From Gallionella sp. (lineage in GTDB: Bacteria; Pseudomonadota; Gammaproteobacteria; Burkholderiales; Gallionellaceae), in contig JAHEDW010000001.1 in NCBI GenBank assembly GCA_024641025.1, forward strand, positions 31,567 through 95,566: a stretch of 64,000 bases of DNA, in the 5' to 3' direction. The notes under the pieces were generated by a model that was not told the origin of the DNA, did not search any database, and saw nothing but the letters and a program-made list of their open reading frames with translations. A program made the translations under genes and the position numbers. Of this stretch, positions 49,345-59,891 are shown piece after piece. Numbering within the stretch: the stretch's first letter is position 1; every line of letters begins with the position of its first letter.

Positions 49345-51669
49345 TCAGAGCAACTGGTCCTTGAAAGACTCGGCAGGTTTCATTTCTTCACTTGGTGTTG
49401 CGACAGAGTGTTCCGGTGGAACGTTTTCCTGGTAAAAATATTCGATTCGAGGACTGTTATCATCACGTAAACCCTCGTCATTGATATGTAAAGCGACCAT
49501 GTTATCCGGCATGGTATAGACGGCCTCGGGCACACCCTTGAGCGCCCTTTCCATATAGCTCATCCAGATTGGCAAGGCTGCACCCCCACCTGTCTCTCGG
49601 TCACCCAAACTCCGCGGTTGGTCATACCCCATCCATGCGATGCCCACTACAGTCGGATGAAAGCCACAAAACCAAGCATCAATCGAGTCATTGGTCGTTC
49701 CAGTTTTACCTGCCAAATCCTGGCGACCCAGTTGCATCGCCCGAATGCCCGTGCCATGTTTGACGACGTCCTGAAGCATGCTAACTATTGTATAGGCGTT
49801 GCGGACATCGATGATTTGCTTTGCGGAAATTCCAGCTACTTCGGGAGAGGCTTTGTTTAGCACGTTACCTTGTGCATCCTCGATGCGTTGGATGATGTAT
49901 GGTTCGACGAGAAAACCGCCATTCGCAAAAACGGAATATCCGGCCAGCATCTGTATTGGCGTCACAGAACCAGCACCCAGCGCCATCGTCAGATATGCTG
50001 GATACTTGCTGGGATCGAAGCCGAATTCGGAGATGTAGTCCTTGGCATATTGCGGGGTGATTGACTGCAAAATACGGATCGATACCAGATTTTTGGATTT
50101 GATCAAGGCATGGCGCATACGCATCGGACCTTCGAATGATCCATCATAGTTCTTTGGTTCCCAGGGTTCATTTCCGGTTTGCTGGGCATCGAAGATCAAG
50201 GGTGCGTCATTGATCACAGTGGCGGGCGTGAAGCCCTTTTCTAGTGCGGCGGAATATATAAAAGGCTTGAAGCTGGATCCGGGCTGGCGCCATGCCTGAG
50301 TTATGTGATTAAACTGGTTGTTGTTGAAGTCGAAACCGCCAACCAGCGAGTAGATGGCGCCATCGCGAGGACTTCCGGAAACAAATGCTGCCTCGACTTG
50401 AGGAAGCTGGCTTATTTGCCATACACTCATATCATCTTTTTGCAGCCTGATCAGCGAGCCTATGTTAATTCTCTGGTTCAGTGCGACCTTTTTGCTCAAG
50501 GCCTGTTGGACAAAATCCAGAGCATCGCCAGTGATTTCGGCTATTTCACCTCCCCTGCAATATGCTTTTATCAGCTTTGGTGATACCTCAAGTACTACGG
50601 CAGGAATCAAGTCGTCCCCGTCCGTAACTTCCAACAATGCCTCTTCCAACTGATCCGCACTGTAACTGGCACTGGAACTTCCAGAAGGTATATTGATAAA
50701 ACCCTCAGGGCCACGGTAGCCGTGACGCCGATCATAATCAAGGACACCCTTGCGAACTGCCTGATACGCCGCGAGCTGGTCTTTTTCTCGAATAGTTGTA
50801 TAGACCTTGAAACCCTGAGTGTAAGTTTGATCTTGGAATTTTTCGTATACAGATTGTCGAACCATTTCAGCAAGGAAATCCGTTTTGACGCCGAATTCCT
50901 GACTGCCTCTCATGATCACAAGTGGTTGTTGCTGAGCGAGCTGGTATTGTTCATCATCGATGAAGTTCAATTCATGCATGCGACGCAAAACGTATTGCTG
51001 CCGAAGCTTGGCGCGTTGAAGGCTGGCTACGGGGTTATATAAGGAAGGGGCTTTAGGCAATCCGGCTAGTACTGCAACCTCGGCAACTGAGAGCTGATTT
51101 AAAGGTTTGCCGAAGTAAACTTGAGCAGCAGCTGCAAAGCCGTAAGCGCGCTGGCCTAGGAAAATCTGATTGATGTAAAGTTGAAGAATTTCGTCCTTGG
51201 TTAGGCTGTGCTCGATTTTGAAAGTAAGTAGTACCTCGTTGAACTTCCGTGACAGAGTCTTTTCCCGGGTAAGAAAAAAGTTTCGAGCGACCTGCATGGT
51301 GATGGTGCTAGCGCCTTGTTTCACTCCCCCGGATGTGAAATTTGAGAATGCTGCACGCATGACTCCCATGTAATCGACTCCGCCGTGTTCATAAAACCGA
51401 TCATCTTCAGCAGCCAAAATGGCTTGTTTCATGATTTCGGGGACTTCAGAGATTTGAACCAGTGCGCGACGTTCCTCGCCGAACTCACCGATAAGCGATC
51501 CTTCTGCGCTATATATTCTCAGTGGTATTTTGGGACGATAATCGGTAAGTACCTCCAATGACGGTAAACCCGGGTAAGCGAGCATGGCAGCCAATCCGAG
51601 TGATATTACGGGAAGAATTAACAGGGCCAGGGCAATAAGAACAGGGTAAGGCCAGCGACTGAAGGTCAT
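49345..51669 (-). CDS. mrcA: Penicillin-binding protein 1A (bifunctional glycosyltransferase/transpeptidase)
   Basis: 774 residues. One N-terminal TM segment is followed by a GT51 glycosyltransferase domain (AAEDDRFYEHGGVDYMG with the catalytic glutamate, and GASTITMQVARNFFL). An OB-like insertion as in class A PBP1A precedes the transpeptidase domain, which has the serine in PGSSFKPF, SKN in LIKSKNLVS, and KTG in LAGKTGTTND. It polymerises and cross-links peptidoglycan in the periplasm. It is divergent from pilM, the standard proteobacterial arrangement. Confidence 0.95.
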   Translation of the reverse strand: MTFSRWPYPVLIALALLILPVISLGLAAMLAYPGLPSLEVLTDYRPKIPLRIYSAEGSLIGEFGEERRALVQISEVPEIMKQAILAAEDDRFYEHGGVDYMGVMRAAFSNFTSGGVKQGASTITMQVARNFFLTREKTLSRKFNEVLLTFKIEHSLTKDEILQLYINQIFLGQRAYGFAAAAQVYFGKPLNQLSVAEVAVLAGLPKAPSLYNPVASLQRAKLRQQYVLRRMHELNFIDDEQYQLAQQQPLVIMRGSQEFGVKTDFLAEMVRQSVYEKFQDQTYTQGFKVYTTIREKDQLAAYQAVRKGVLDYDRRHGYRGPEGFINIPSGSSSASYSADQLEEALLEVTDGDDLIPAVVLEVSPKLIKAYCRGGEIAEITGDALDFVQQALSKKVALNQRINIGSLIRLQKDDMSVWQISQLPQVEAAFVSGSPRDGAIYSLVGGFDFNNNQFNHITQAWRQPGSSFKPFIYSAALEKGFTPATVINDAPLIFDAQQTGNEPWEPKNYDGSFEGPMRMRHALIKSKNLVSIRILQSITPQYAKDYISEFGFDPSKYPAYLTMALGAGSVTPIQMLAGYSVFANGGFLVEPYIIQRIEDAQGNVLNKASPEVAGISAKQIIDVRNAYTIVSMLQDVVKHGTGIRAMQLGRQDLAGKTGTTNDSIDAWFCGFHPTVVGIAWMGYDQPRSLGDRETGGGAALPIWMSYMERALKGVPEAVYTMPDNMVALHINDEGLRDDNSPRIEYFYQENVPPEHSVATPSEEMKPAESFKDQLL

Positions 51670-51822
51670 GAGAAGTAGTCCGGGGTTTGGTAACTAATGG
51701 TAAGGTGGGTTAAATTATATCGGCACTTAGCATATAAATAACACCATAAAAATAGCTTTACACAATTTGGAGTTATTGCTAGGATTTAAACCACTTTATA
51801 CAAAAAGAGCGCTAACCAGCAT
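51670..51822. promoter_or_regulatory. Divergent promoter region of mrcA and pilMNOPQ
   Basis: An AT-rich 153-base gap. Upstream of pilM a TATACA (51797-51802) resembles a -10 box; TTATTG (51773-51778) lies 18 bases before it as a possible -35. No clear ribosome site precedes the pilM ATG. No operator could be assigned. Confidence 0.35.
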
Positions 51823-52923
51823 ATGTTTAAGGCAAATTTCGACATACCACTGGATTTTCTGCGAGCTTCAACGCCGCCCTTGATCGGCGTAGACATCAGC
51901 ACATCATCTGTCAAGATGGTTGAGCTGAGTGAATCGCCAAAGAAAGGTGGATATGTAGTTGAGCGTTATGCAATTGAACTACTGCCTAAAGATGCTGTAA
52001 GTGATGGCAATATTAATAATCTTGATGCGGTTTCGGAAACTTTGCAGCGAGCCTTGAAACGGCTTGGGTCCCGTATCAGGAATGCAGCACTTGCTCTTCC
52101 CGCTGCTGCTGTGATCACAAAAAAGATTCTTTTGCCAGCCGGTATGCGAGAAGAAGATCTTGAATATCAGGTTGAATCGGAAGCAAATCAATATATCCCG
52201 TTTGCTTTGGAAGAAGTTAATCTTGATTTTCAGGTAATAGGCCCAGCCCCTGGAAATGCAGAAGAGATGGAAGTTCTGCTGGCAGCATCTCGCAAGGCGA
52301 ATGTCGAAGATCGCGTGGCAGCTTGTCAGGTTTCAGGACTTAAGCCGCTAGTCATGGATGTTGAGCCATTTGCTGCTGAAATGGCTTTCGAGCAGATTAG
52401 TGTACAGTTGCCTGATGGTGCAGCGGATAAATGCGTAGCGTTGGTCGATATCGGCGCCAGTGTCATGAACGTGAATGTGCTGCGAAACGGTCAGTCTGTA
52501 TATTCAAGAGATCAGCAGGTTGGTGGCGATCAGTTGACGCAGCAGATTCAGTCGGTGTTTGGCTTGTCTGCGAGTGAGGCTGAAGCGGCCAAGCGAAATG
52601 GCGGATTACCAATTAACTATGAAAGTGACGTGCTGGACCCCTTCCGCGAGAATGTCGTGATGGAAATAGCACGTGCGCTACAGTTCTTCTTCGCTTCTTC
52701 TCAGTTCAATGAGGTGGATTACATAGTACTTGCAGGTGGATGTGCTGCATTGCCGGGATTGGATGACGCGGTGGCGACGAGAACCCAGGTCAGTACCATG
52801 GTGGCGAATCCATTTGCCTTGATGACTCTTTCCAGCAGAATCAAGCCTAGACAGTTACAAGCTGATGCACCATCACTGATGATCGCCTGTGGCCTTGCAA
52901 TGCGGAGATTTGATCCAACATGA
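51823..52923 (+). CDS. pilM: Type IV pilus assembly protein PilM
   Basis: 366 residues with the actin/FtsA-like fold: LIGVDISTSSVKMVELS at the start, VALVDIGASVMNVNVL and YIVLAGGCAALPGLDDAV. PilM is cytoplasmic and forms the inner ring of the alignment complex by binding the PilN N-terminus. It is first in pilMNOPQ and overlaps pilN by four bases (ATGA). Confidence 0.96.
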   Translation: MFKANFDIPLDFLRASTPPLIGVDISTSSVKMVELSESPKKGGYVVERYAIELLPKDAVSDGNINNLDAVSETLQRALKRLGSRIRNAALALPAAAVITKKILLPAGMREEDLEYQVESEANQYIPFALEEVNLDFQVIGPAPGNAEEMEVLLAASRKANVEDRVAACQVSGLKPLVMDVEPFAAEMAFEQISVQLPDGAADKCVALVDIGASVMNVNVLRNGQSVYSRDQQVGGDQLTQQIQSVFGLSASEAEAAKRNGGLPINYESDVLDPFRENVVMEIARALQFFFASSQFNEVDYIVLAGGCAALPGLDDAVATRTQVSTMVANPFALMTLSSRIKPRQLQADAPSLMIACGLAMRRFDPT

Positions 52924-53507
52924 TGCGCATAAATTTATTGCCGCATCGGGCTGAAAAGCGGCGTGCTCGGCTAGTGCAGTTTATCGCGTTAAGCGTGATT
53001 TCTATATTGCTGGGCACCATATTGGTTGGCTTTGTGCAGGTGGCGATTGGTACCCAGATATCCTATCAGGAAAGAAGAAATACATACCTGAAGCAGGAGA
53101 CTGCGATACTGGACAAGCAGATTGCAGAGATCAAAAAACTCCGCGAACAGACGCAGTCATTGTTGGCGCGTAAGAATGTCGTGGAAAGTCTGCAAAGTAC
53201 CCGGTCGGATGTTGTTCACCTGCTTGATCAGATGTTACGCATCCTGCCTGACGGGGTGTATCTCAAGACGCTTAAACAGACCGGAAATAGAATCGATCTG
53301 GTCGGTTATTCGCAATCCAATGCGCGAATCTCGACCTTGATGCGCGCAATCGAAGATTCGCCTTGGCTTGATAGTCCATTGCTGATAGAGATTCATGCTG
53401 TCACGGTAGGAGGAGCTCGCCTCAGTGAGTTTAAGTTGAATTTCAATTTATCCAAGGCGACTGTCGCTGCTGAATCGCCAGAAGATCCCACCAAGGCGAA
53501 GAATTAG
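52920..53507 (+). CDS. pilN: Type IV pilus assembly protein PilN
   Basis: 195 residues. The cytoplasmic start MMRINLLPHRAEKRRAR contains the INLLP motif that docks on PilM. One TM segment (about 22-44) is followed by a periplasmic coiled coil and ferredoxin-like domain (LPDGVYLKTL). It pairs with PilO. Start and neighbours fit the canonical operon. Confidence 0.95.
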   Translation: MMRINLLPHRAEKRRARLVQFIALSVISILLGTILVGFVQVAIGTQISYQERRNTYLKQETAILDKQIAEIKKLREQTQSLLARKNVVESLQSTRSDVVHLLDQMLRILPDGVYLKTLKQTGNRIDLVGYSQSNARISTLMRAIEDSPWLDSPLLIEIHAVTVGGARLSEFKLNFNLSKATVAAESPEDPTKAKN

Positions 53508-53512
53508 GTGTC

Positions 53513-54145
53513 ATGATGAATTTTGATGACTTGAAAAATCTCAATCCCAAGACGCCTGGAGCTTGGCCGTGGCCAGCTAAAATAATTGCTTTTGTTTTGA
53601 TGTTTGTCGCCGTAGTTGCTGCTGGCGCAGTGTTCTTTTGGCAGGATCAATGGGAAATGTTGGGCAAAGTCCGCCAAGAGGAAGAGAAACTTAAAGAGAC
53701 TTTTCTGATAAAAAAGAAGCAGGCAATCAACCTGGATTTGATCAAGAAGCAACTTACGGAAACTCAGGAGTCATTTGGTGCTTTGCTGAAACAATTGCCA
53801 AGCAAATCTGAAATGGATGCTTTGTTGACTGATATTAACCAGGCCGGCTTGGGGAGAGGGTTGCAATTCGAACTTTTTAAGCCTGGAGCCGAAACAGTGA
53901 ATGGCTCATTTACAGAGCAGCCAATCGCCATCAAGGTGACTGGGAACTATGATGACCTTGGAAAGTTTGCAGGGGACATTGCGATGTTACCGCGTATTGT
54001 TACCCTTAATAACATTTCCATAGCCCCTCTTAAGGACGGTTTGGCCATGGATGCTACTGCAAAGACATTCCGCTACCTGGATGAAGAGGAACTGGCAGCG
54101 CAGAAGAAAAAAACTACGGCGAAAACTACGGCGAAAAGAAAATAA
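53513..54145 (+). CDS. pilO: Type IV pilus assembly protein PilO
   Basis: 210 residues. A short cytoplasmic start (NFDDLKNLNPKTPGAWPW) precedes one TM segment (about 24-42), then a coiled coil and a ferredoxin-like periplasmic domain (VTGNYDDLGKFAGDIAMLPRIVTL). It forms heterodimers with PilN and binds PilP. Its stop shares one base with the pilP start. The C-terminus ends in a Lys/Thr-rich tail with a short KTTAKTTAK repeat. Confidence 0.95.
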   Translation: MMNFDDLKNLNPKTPGAWPWPAKIIAFVLMFVAVVAAGAVFFWQDQWEMLGKVRQEEEKLKETFLIKKKQAINLDLIKKQLTETQESFGALLKQLPSKSEMDALLTDINQAGLGRGLQFELFKPGAETVNGSFTEQPIAIKVTGNYDDLGKFAGDIAMLPRIVTLNNISIAPLKDGLAMDATAKTFRYLDEEELAAQKKKTTAKTTAKRK

Positions 54146-54648
54146 TGAGGTTCATATTATTCACTTTGCTTTCACTTTTGCTTGTCGGATGCGGCGGCGA
54201 GGAGTATCAGGATCTACGTGAATTCGTCAAGAATTCCGGAGCCGGTATGCGCGGCAAGATTGAACCGCCGCCAGAGGTAAAAACATATGAGCATTTTGCC
54301 TACAATAACGATGCGAATTTGCCCGATCCCTTCAAGCCGCGTAAACCGGAAAAGCGAACCGGTGGCGGAATAAATCAGCCAGACATGGATCGGCCCAAGG
54401 AAGCTCTGGAGGAATTCCCTCTCGAAACACTCAAGATGGTCGGCTACTTATATCGTAACAAGATTGGCTATGCGGTAATACGGTCGACTGACGGCAAACT
54501 GCATCGGGTCAAGGCCGGAAATTATGTCGGCATGAATTTTGGCCTGATAAAGGAAGTGACAGATACAGAGATTATTATCAAAGAAATGGTGCAAGACAGT
54601 GCCGGCGATTGGACAGAACGCGTGAGCAGCTTGCAATTAATTGAATGA
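54145..54648 (+). CDS. pilP: Type IV pilus assembly lipoprotein PilP
   Basis: 167 residues with a lipoprotein signal (LLSLLLVGC, lipobox cysteine followed by GG). The proline-rich middle (LPDPFKPRKP) and C-terminal beta domain (VGYLYRNKIGYAVIRSTDGKLHRVKAGNYVG) are typical of PilP, which links the PilN/PilO dimer to the PilQ secretin. It overlaps pilQ if the earliest ATG is used. Confidence 0.95.
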   Translation: MRFILFTLLSLLLVGCGGEEYQDLREFVKNSGAGMRGKIEPPPEVKTYEHFAYNNDANLPDPFKPRKPEKRTGGGINQPDMDRPKEALEEFPLETLKMVGYLYRNKIGYAVIRSTDGKLHRVKAGNYVGMNFGLIKEVTDTEIIIKEMVQDSAGDWTERVSSLQLIE

Positions 54649-54662
54649 CCAGGAGCATGACA

Positions 54663-56747
54663 ATGAGAAACATTAGTAGCGCAGTTCGATTGCTTGGCAT
54701 ATTCATCATATTTTGCGGAGTGAGTGTCCAAGCTTTGGCTGATAACCAAAACAGCATCACTGCGATGGGCGTAAGCAGCATCGGAGGCGGGGCGACAGTC
54801 ATCAAGGTCGAGTTGTCTCAGCCACTTGCAAATCCCCCTGCAGGTTTTACCATCAATACGCCACCACGAATCGCATTTGATTTTCCAAATACGACTAACG
54901 GATTGGGTAAGTCAGTCCAGGATTTCACTGAAGGAGACTTGCGCAGCGCAAACATAGTGCAAGCTGGTGCGCGTACCCGTCTGGTATTTAATCTGAACCA
55001 GATGCTTAGTTATGACACCAAGATTGACGGCAATAACGTGTTGATTACTTTGCATTCACGGTTAAAGGATAATTCTGCTAACACAAACATCTCTCGGTTT
55101 GCGGAAGCAAGCGAGAATACGCAAAGACACACTTTGCGGGATATCGACTTTCATCGCGGAAAAAATGGTGAGGGCAGAATTCAAGTTGACCTCTCAGACC
55201 CAGGTATAGGCATAGATATTCGGCAGCAAGGCACCAAGTTGATTGTCGATTTCCTTAAAACCAGCCTGCCACGCAATTTGCAACGTAAACTTGATGTACT
55301 TGACTTTGCGACACCAGTACAGGGTGTAGATACCTTCGCTTTGGGCGATAACGTTCGAATGGTTATCGAGCCAAGAGGTCAATGGGAGCAGGCCGCATAT
55401 CAAACCGATAACAAGTTCATCATTGAATTAAAACCGGTTGTAGAGGACCCTGACAAACTGGTCAAGGGTTCCAAGGCAGGTTATGCGGGTGAGAAGTTGA
55501 CATTGAACTTCCAAAAGATAGATGTTCGTGAAGCATTGAATGTTATTGCTGATTTCACCGAGTTAAATATAGTGATAAGCGACACCGTGAAAGGCAATCT
55601 TACCCTGCGCTTGAAAGACGTGCCGTGGGATCAGGCGTTCGACATAATCCTGCAGAGCAAAGGCTTGGATATGCGCAAAAACGGCAATGTTATTCAGGTG
55701 GCGCCTCGCGATGAAATCGCAGCCAAGGAGAAAATAGAATTATCGGCCCGTCAGGAGATCGCAGAGCTGGAAGAAGTGCGCACTGAAAGCTACCAATTGA
55801 GTTATCAAACCGGAGATGCGGTCGCTGCAATCCTGTCGAATAAGGATCAACGTATCCTGTCCAAACGCGGTAGCGCAGTTGTCGATGCACGCACGAATAC
55901 CATATTCATTCAGGATACCCCTTCGCACTTGGAAGAAGCACGCAAACTGATCAAGCAGATCGACGTGCCAGTTCGCCAAGTGATGATAGAGGCACGCGTT
56001 GTCGAAGCTTCGGACCAGTTTGGCAGGAATTTGGGTGTAAGGCTCGGTTATGTCTCCAATGACTCGTTTTCTGTAGGTAACAGTACAAAGCTTTTCGGAA
56101 ACGTCGGCGCGAATACGGTTACTGCGGGTCCGTTGGCTGGAACGACGATGCCGGCAAATACGCCAAATGTGAATTTGCCTTCTTCAGGAACCGCAGGTGC
56201 ATTCTCGTTCCTGTTGTTCAATAGCGCGGTAAGCAAGTTGCTGTCTGTGGAACTGACCGCCTTGGAATCCGATAGCAAGGGCAAGATCATCTCCAGTCCA
56301 AGGGTTGTTACCTCGGACAAGACAGAGGCTACGATTGAGGCGGGTACTGAAGTTCCATACCAGGAAGCCAGTAGCAGCGGTGCAACCAGTGTTTCATTCA
56401 AGAAAGCCACCTTGAGTTTGAAGGTCAAGCCTCAAATTACCCCAGATGACAACGTCATTATGGATATCAGCGTAAACAAGGACTCGGTTGGCCAACTTTA
56501 TGCCGGTGTGCCCAGTATTGATACCAATGCAGTTAAAACACAGGTTTTGGTGGAAAATGGGGGAACGGTGGTAATCGGTGGGGTGTACACTCAAACCTTA
56601 TCAGAAGGTGAGAATAAGGTGCCTTTGCTTGGAGACATACCGCTGCTCGGTTATCTATTTAGGAGTACCTCAAAGCTTGATAACAAGAACGAGTTGCTGA
56701 TCTTTATATCGCCAAAAATCATGAAGGACACGATGACGTTGCGATAA
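54663..56747 (+). CDS. pilQ: Type IV pilus secretin PilQ
   Basis: 694 residues. The signal peptide ends near ALA|DN. An AMIN domain region (VIKVELSQPLANPPAGFTIN, then a second similar stretch around DIDFHRGKNGEGRIQV) binds peptidoglycan. An STN/N0 domain (LTLNFQKIDVREALNVIADFTELNIVIS), an N1 domain and the secretin core (GTEVPYQEASSSGATSVSFKKA, VVIGGVYTQ, PLLGDIPLLGYLF) follow. It forms the outer-membrane pore for the pilus. The start at 54663 has AGGAG seven bases upstream; ATGs at 54645 and 54657 are less well placed. Confidence 0.95.
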   Translation: MRNISSAVRLLGIFIIFCGVSVQALADNQNSITAMGVSSIGGGATVIKVELSQPLANPPAGFTINTPPRIAFDFPNTTNGLGKSVQDFTEGDLRSANIVQAGARTRLVFNLNQMLSYDTKIDGNNVLITLHSRLKDNSANTNISRFAEASENTQRHTLRDIDFHRGKNGEGRIQVDLSDPGIGIDIRQQGTKLIVDFLKTSLPRNLQRKLDVLDFATPVQGVDTFALGDNVRMVIEPRGQWEQAAYQTDNKFIIELKPVVEDPDKLVKGSKAGYAGEKLTLNFQKIDVREALNVIADFTELNIVISDTVKGNLTLRLKDVPWDQAFDIILQSKGLDMRKNGNVIQVAPRDEIAAKEKIELSARQEIAELEEVRTESYQLSYQTGDAVAAILSNKDQRILSKRGSAVVDARTNTIFIQDTPSHLEEARKLIKQIDVPVRQVMIEARVVEASDQFGRNLGVRLGYVSNDSFSVGNSTKLFGNVGANTVTAGPLAGTTMPANTPNVNLPSSGTAGAFSFLLFNSAVSKLLSVELTALESDSKGKIISSPRVVTSDKTEATIEAGTEVPYQEASSSGATSVSFKKATLSLKVKPQITPDDNVIMDISVNKDSVGQLYAGVPSIDTNAVKTQVLVENGGTVVIGGVYTQTLSEGENKVPLLGDIPLLGYLFRSTSKLDNKNELLIFISPKIMKDTMTLR

Positions 56748-56823
56748 CCTCCGAACAATACCGGCCAAGGTTCGACTGGAACGAGTCGGAGAAGTTGGAG
56801 GAACACCCTCCGGGCACACCCAG

Positions 56824-56850
56824 AAGCACCCCCGCGGGTGCTTTTGTTTT
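56824..56850 (+). terminator. Intrinsic terminator after pilQ
   Basis: AAGCACCC and GGGTGCTT form an 8-bp stem with a CCGC loop, followed by a T-rich run (TTTTGTTTT). It lies 77 bases after the pilQ stop and just before aroK, so it separates the pilus operon from the shikimate genes. Confidence 0.85.
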
Positions 56851-56869
56851 ATCGTTTACAATGCGCGAT

Positions 56870-57469
56870 ATGCAAAGCATCAAAGACAACGATAGCAAGC
56901 TCGATCATATGGATCTTCCCCGAAAACTCCATTCTGGCAATCTGATTCTTGTGGGTATGATGGGTTCGGGAAAAACCACCATGGGAAGGATACTCGCTAG
57001 ACATCTGGGCAAAGCCTTTGTTGATAGCGACGATGAAATCCAGAAGCGCACCGGCGTGAATATCCCTTACATATTCGATATAGAGGGCGAGCCCGGATTT
57101 CGTCAGCGTGAATCCACGGTTCTGGACGACCTGGTCAAGCGCGACAACATCGTATTGGCTACTGGCGGCGGTGCGGTTCTTACTGAGCAAAATCGTGCCC
57201 TGATGAAGCACAGCGGGATCGTAGTTTACTTAAGGGCGGGTGTGCAAGATTTATGGCACCGCACCCGACATGACAGGAATCGCCCTTTATTGCAAACCTC
57301 TGATCCTCATCAGAAACTGATGGAGTTGTTTCAACAGCGTGATCCGTTGTACATGCAGGTGGCAGATATCGTGGTCCAGAGTGGCAAGCAAAGTGTGCAT
57401 AACCTGATGCTGCATCTGGTTGATGAAATCGAGACTTACAGAAGAGCCTTTCAGACAGATGGCAAATAG
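56870..57469 (+). CDS. aroK: Shikimate kinase
   Basis: About 199 residues. The Walker A loop is GMMGSGKTTMG, DSDDEIQKRTG binds shikimate and magnesium, GFRQRES and ATGGGAVL complete the site, and RPLL marks the lid. It phosphorylates shikimate. Several in-frame ATGs exist: 56861, 56870 and 56909; none has a clear ribosome site, and an upstream GTG or ATG before 56850 would lie in the terminator. 56870 is a compromise. aroB starts four bases after the stop. Confidence 0.92.
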   Translation: MQSIKDNDSKLDHMDLPRKLHSGNLILVGMMGSGKTTMGRILARHLGKAFVDSDDEIQKRTGVNIPYIFDIEGEPGFRQRESTVLDDLVKRDNIVLATGGGAVLTEQNRALMKHSGIVVYLRAGVQDLWHRTRHDRNRPLLQTSDPHQKLMELFQQRDPLYMQVADIVVQSGKQSVHNLMLHLVDEIETYRRAFQTDGK

Positions 57470-57472
57470 ATT

Positions 57473-58606
57473 ATGCAGACTTTGACCGTAGGTTTGGGCG
57501 ATCGCAGTTACCCGATACATATCGGAAAAGGATTACTCGCCCATGCAGAATTGATACAAATGCATGTGCCACGAGGCCGTGTTGCGATTGTGACCAACAC
57601 AACAGTGGCCCCGCTGTATTTGGAAAAGCTAAAGCGTGCTTTGCAAAATGTAGCCATCAGCAGTGTAAATGTGATATTGCCGGATGGTGAGGAGTACAAG
57701 AATTCCGAAACTCTGAATCTTATCTATGACGCGCTATTGAAAAATCGCTGTGAGCGAACAACTCCGCTGATAGCCCTTGGTGGTGGCGTGATTGGTGATA
57801 TGACCGGATATGCAGCAGCGACATATTTGCGCGGAGTGCCGTTCATCCAAATCCCTACCACGTTGCTAGCGCAGGTAGATTCATCAGTGGGCGGCAAAAC
57901 GGGTATCAATCATCCGTTAGGAAAGAACATGATCGGCGCCTTCTATCAGCCTCGCGTTGTGTTGGCGGATACGGATACGCTGGATACCTTGCCGGACAAT
58001 GAATTGGCAGCCGGCATCGCAGAAGTCATCAAATATGGTTTGATCCGCGACCTGCCATTTCTTGAATGGCTTGAGAAGAATATGAACAAACTGCTGTCAC
58101 GTGATACGGAAGCACTGCAATATGCGATTGCTCGCAGCTGCCAGAACAAGGCAGAAGTTGTCGCGGCTGATGAGCGTGAAAGCGGAGAGCGTGCGTTATT
58201 GAACCTGGGTCACACCTTCGGACACGCGATAGAGTCCGGTATGGGTTATGGCAACTGGCTGCATGGAGAAGGCGTCGCAGCAGGTACCATCATGGCATCG
58301 GACTTGTCACAGCGCATGGGTTGGATCTCCGCTCAGGACGTTAATCGCATACGCATGCTATTTGAGCGTGCCAAGTTGCCTGTGGTTGCGCCCGACCTGG
58401 GTCCCGATAAGTATCTCGAGCTGATGGGATTGGACAAAAAGGTCGAGGGCGGCAAGATGCGATTCGTGTTGCTCAAGAAAATCGGACATGCGGTAGTTCA
58501 GGCTGACGTGCCGATGGAGTTATTGAAAAAAACATTGCAGGTTTGCTGCGCAGTAACAGTCCCTGGGTTGCAAAGTACCCAACGCCCTACGTTAGGTGGG
58601 GGCTAG
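57473..58606 (+). CDS. aroB: 3-dehydroquinate synthase
   Basis: 377 residues. The NAD and metal sites show as [56 protein letters not shown] and [10 protein letters not shown]. It converts DAHP to 3-dehydroquinate. It pairs with aroK as in most proteobacteria. The C-terminal residues after MELLKKTL form a short extra tail of about 25 residues. The dgt start follows one base after the stop. Confidence 0.95.
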   Translation: MQTLTVGLGDRSYPIHIGKGLLAHAELIQMHVPRGRVAIVTNTTVAPLYLEKLKRALQNVAISSVNVILPDGEEYKNSETLNLIYDALLKNRCERTTPLIALGGGVIGDMTGYAAATYLRGVPFIQIPTTLLAQVDSSVGGKTGINHPLGKNMIGAFYQPRVVLADTDTLDTLPDNELAAGIAEVIKYGLIRDLPFLEWLEKNMNKLLSRDTEALQYAIARSCQNKAEVVAADERESGERALLNLGHTFGHAIESGMGYGNWLHGEGVAAGTIMASDLSQRMGWISAQDVNRIRMLFERAKLPVVAPDLGPDKYLELMGLDKKVEGGKMRFVLLKKIGHAVVQADVPMELLKKTLQVCCAVTVPGLQSTQRPTLGGG

Positions 58607-58607
58607 C

Positions 58608-59735
58608 ATGACTGAACTTGCTACCTACGCCGTAGGCGGGGACAATTCCCGTGGGCGAAAGGTTGCAGAAGATGCGCCAAAAGGGCGCAGCGAATTCCAG
58701 CGCGATCGCGACCGCATCATCCATTCCAACGCGTTTCGTCGGCTCGAATACAAGACCCAGGTATTTGTAAATCACGAAGGTGACCTGTTTCGTACCCGGC
58801 TAACCCACAGCATTGAAGTTGCGCAGATCGCGCGATCCATTGCACGTTCATTGCACCTGAATGAAGACCTTGCCGAAGCGATATCTCTAGCGCACGATCT
58901 TGGCCATACACCTTTCGGCCATGCCGGACAGGACGCACTGAATACCTGCATGAAGCCGTATGGCGGTTTTGAGCACAACCTGCAATCGTTACGTGTAGTC
59001 GACACGCTGGAAGAGCGCTATGCAGACTTCGATGGTCTTAATCTGTGCTTTGAAACACGCGAAGGCATACTGAAGCATTGCTCAGTTGAGAACGCCAAGC
59101 AACTTGCAGAGCTGGGTGAGAGATTCCTGAAAGATCGCCGTCCCTCTCTGGAAGCGCAGGTCTCCAATCTTGCAGACGAAATTGCCTATAATAATCACGA
59201 TGTGGATGACGGCTTGCGTTCAGGCTTGATTACACTTGAACAACTTGCCGATGTACCACTGGTTGCAACGCATTTTCGTGAAGTGCGCAGAGCCTATCCA
59301 GAACTGCCGGAGCGGCGAGTGGTGCATGAAACGATACGTCGCATGATAAATACCTTGGTGACAGACCTGATACGTCAGAGCGAGAATAATATCACTTCGC
59401 AAAATATCGCCACATTGGAAGACGTCCGCAGTGCTCCAGCTTTGATCGCTTACAGTCCATCAGTCAATGAGCAGCAACGCGAACTTAAGAATTTCCTTCG
59501 TACCCGGTTATATCGCCATTTTCGAGTGTTGCGGATGAGCGCAAAGTCGCAGCGAATCCTTAGTGACCTGTTCGGTGTATTCATGGCGGACAATCGCTTG
59601 TTGCCTCCACAATATCAAAGGCAAGTCGAATTTGATCGTGCTCGTGCAGTAGCCGATTATATAGCGGGAATGACTGACCGATATGCCATCCGCGAGCATC
59701 GCCGGATATTTGCAGTGGAGGAAGCCCCTGTTTAG
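58608..59735 (+). CDS. dgt: Deoxyguanosinetriphosphate triphosphohydrolase-like HD-domain protein
   Basis: 375 residues. The HD metal site is seen as [27 protein letters not shown] and [16 protein letters not shown]. The start [26 protein letters not shown] is typical of the dGTPase-like type 2 family. It hydrolyses dNTPs to the nucleoside and triphosphate; the preferred base is uncertain for this subfamily. The ATG at 58608 is used because it lies just past the aroB stop and follows a G-rich ribosome site. A hairpin terminator follows. Confidence 0.94.
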   Translation: MTELATYAVGGDNSRGRKVAEDAPKGRSEFQRDRDRIIHSNAFRRLEYKTQVFVNHEGDLFRTRLTHSIEVAQIARSIARSLHLNEDLAEAISLAHDLGHTPFGHAGQDALNTCMKPYGGFEHNLQSLRVVDTLEERYADFDGLNLCFETREGILKHCSVENAKQLAELGERFLKDRRPSLEAQVSNLADEIAYNNHDVDDGLRSGLITLEQLADVPLVATHFREVRRAYPELPERRVVHETIRRMINTLVTDLIRQSENNITSQNIATLEDVRSAPALIAYSPSVNEQQRELKNFLRTRLYRHFRVLRMSAKSQRILSDLFGVFMADNRLLPPQYQRQVEFDRARAVADYIAGMTDRYAIREHRRIFAVEEAPV

Positions 59736-59825
59736 CATGAATTACAAAGCCAAGCTGGTCGGGGCGGTTGCCCATCACCTCCAGACAAGGTAGAATTTCC
59801 GCCCTTTCGCTTCTGAATTTGACTT

Positions 59826-59848
59826 GGCGACGTGTGTCGCCTTTTTTT
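59826..59848 (+). terminator. Intrinsic terminator after dgt
   Basis: GGCGAC and GTCGCC form a 6-bp stem around GTGT, directly followed by seven T's. It ends the aroKB-dgt transcript about 90 bases after the dgt stop and lies upstream of gltB. Confidence 0.88.
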
Positions 59849-59891
59849 GGCTTAGTGAATAGCGCAACTTAAGTTTGAATTGGGGAATAAT

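Noticed and set aside
59737..59793. Short ORF right after dgt
   Set aside because: Only 18 codons, no ribosome site and no recognisable content; it precedes the terminator and looks like spacer.
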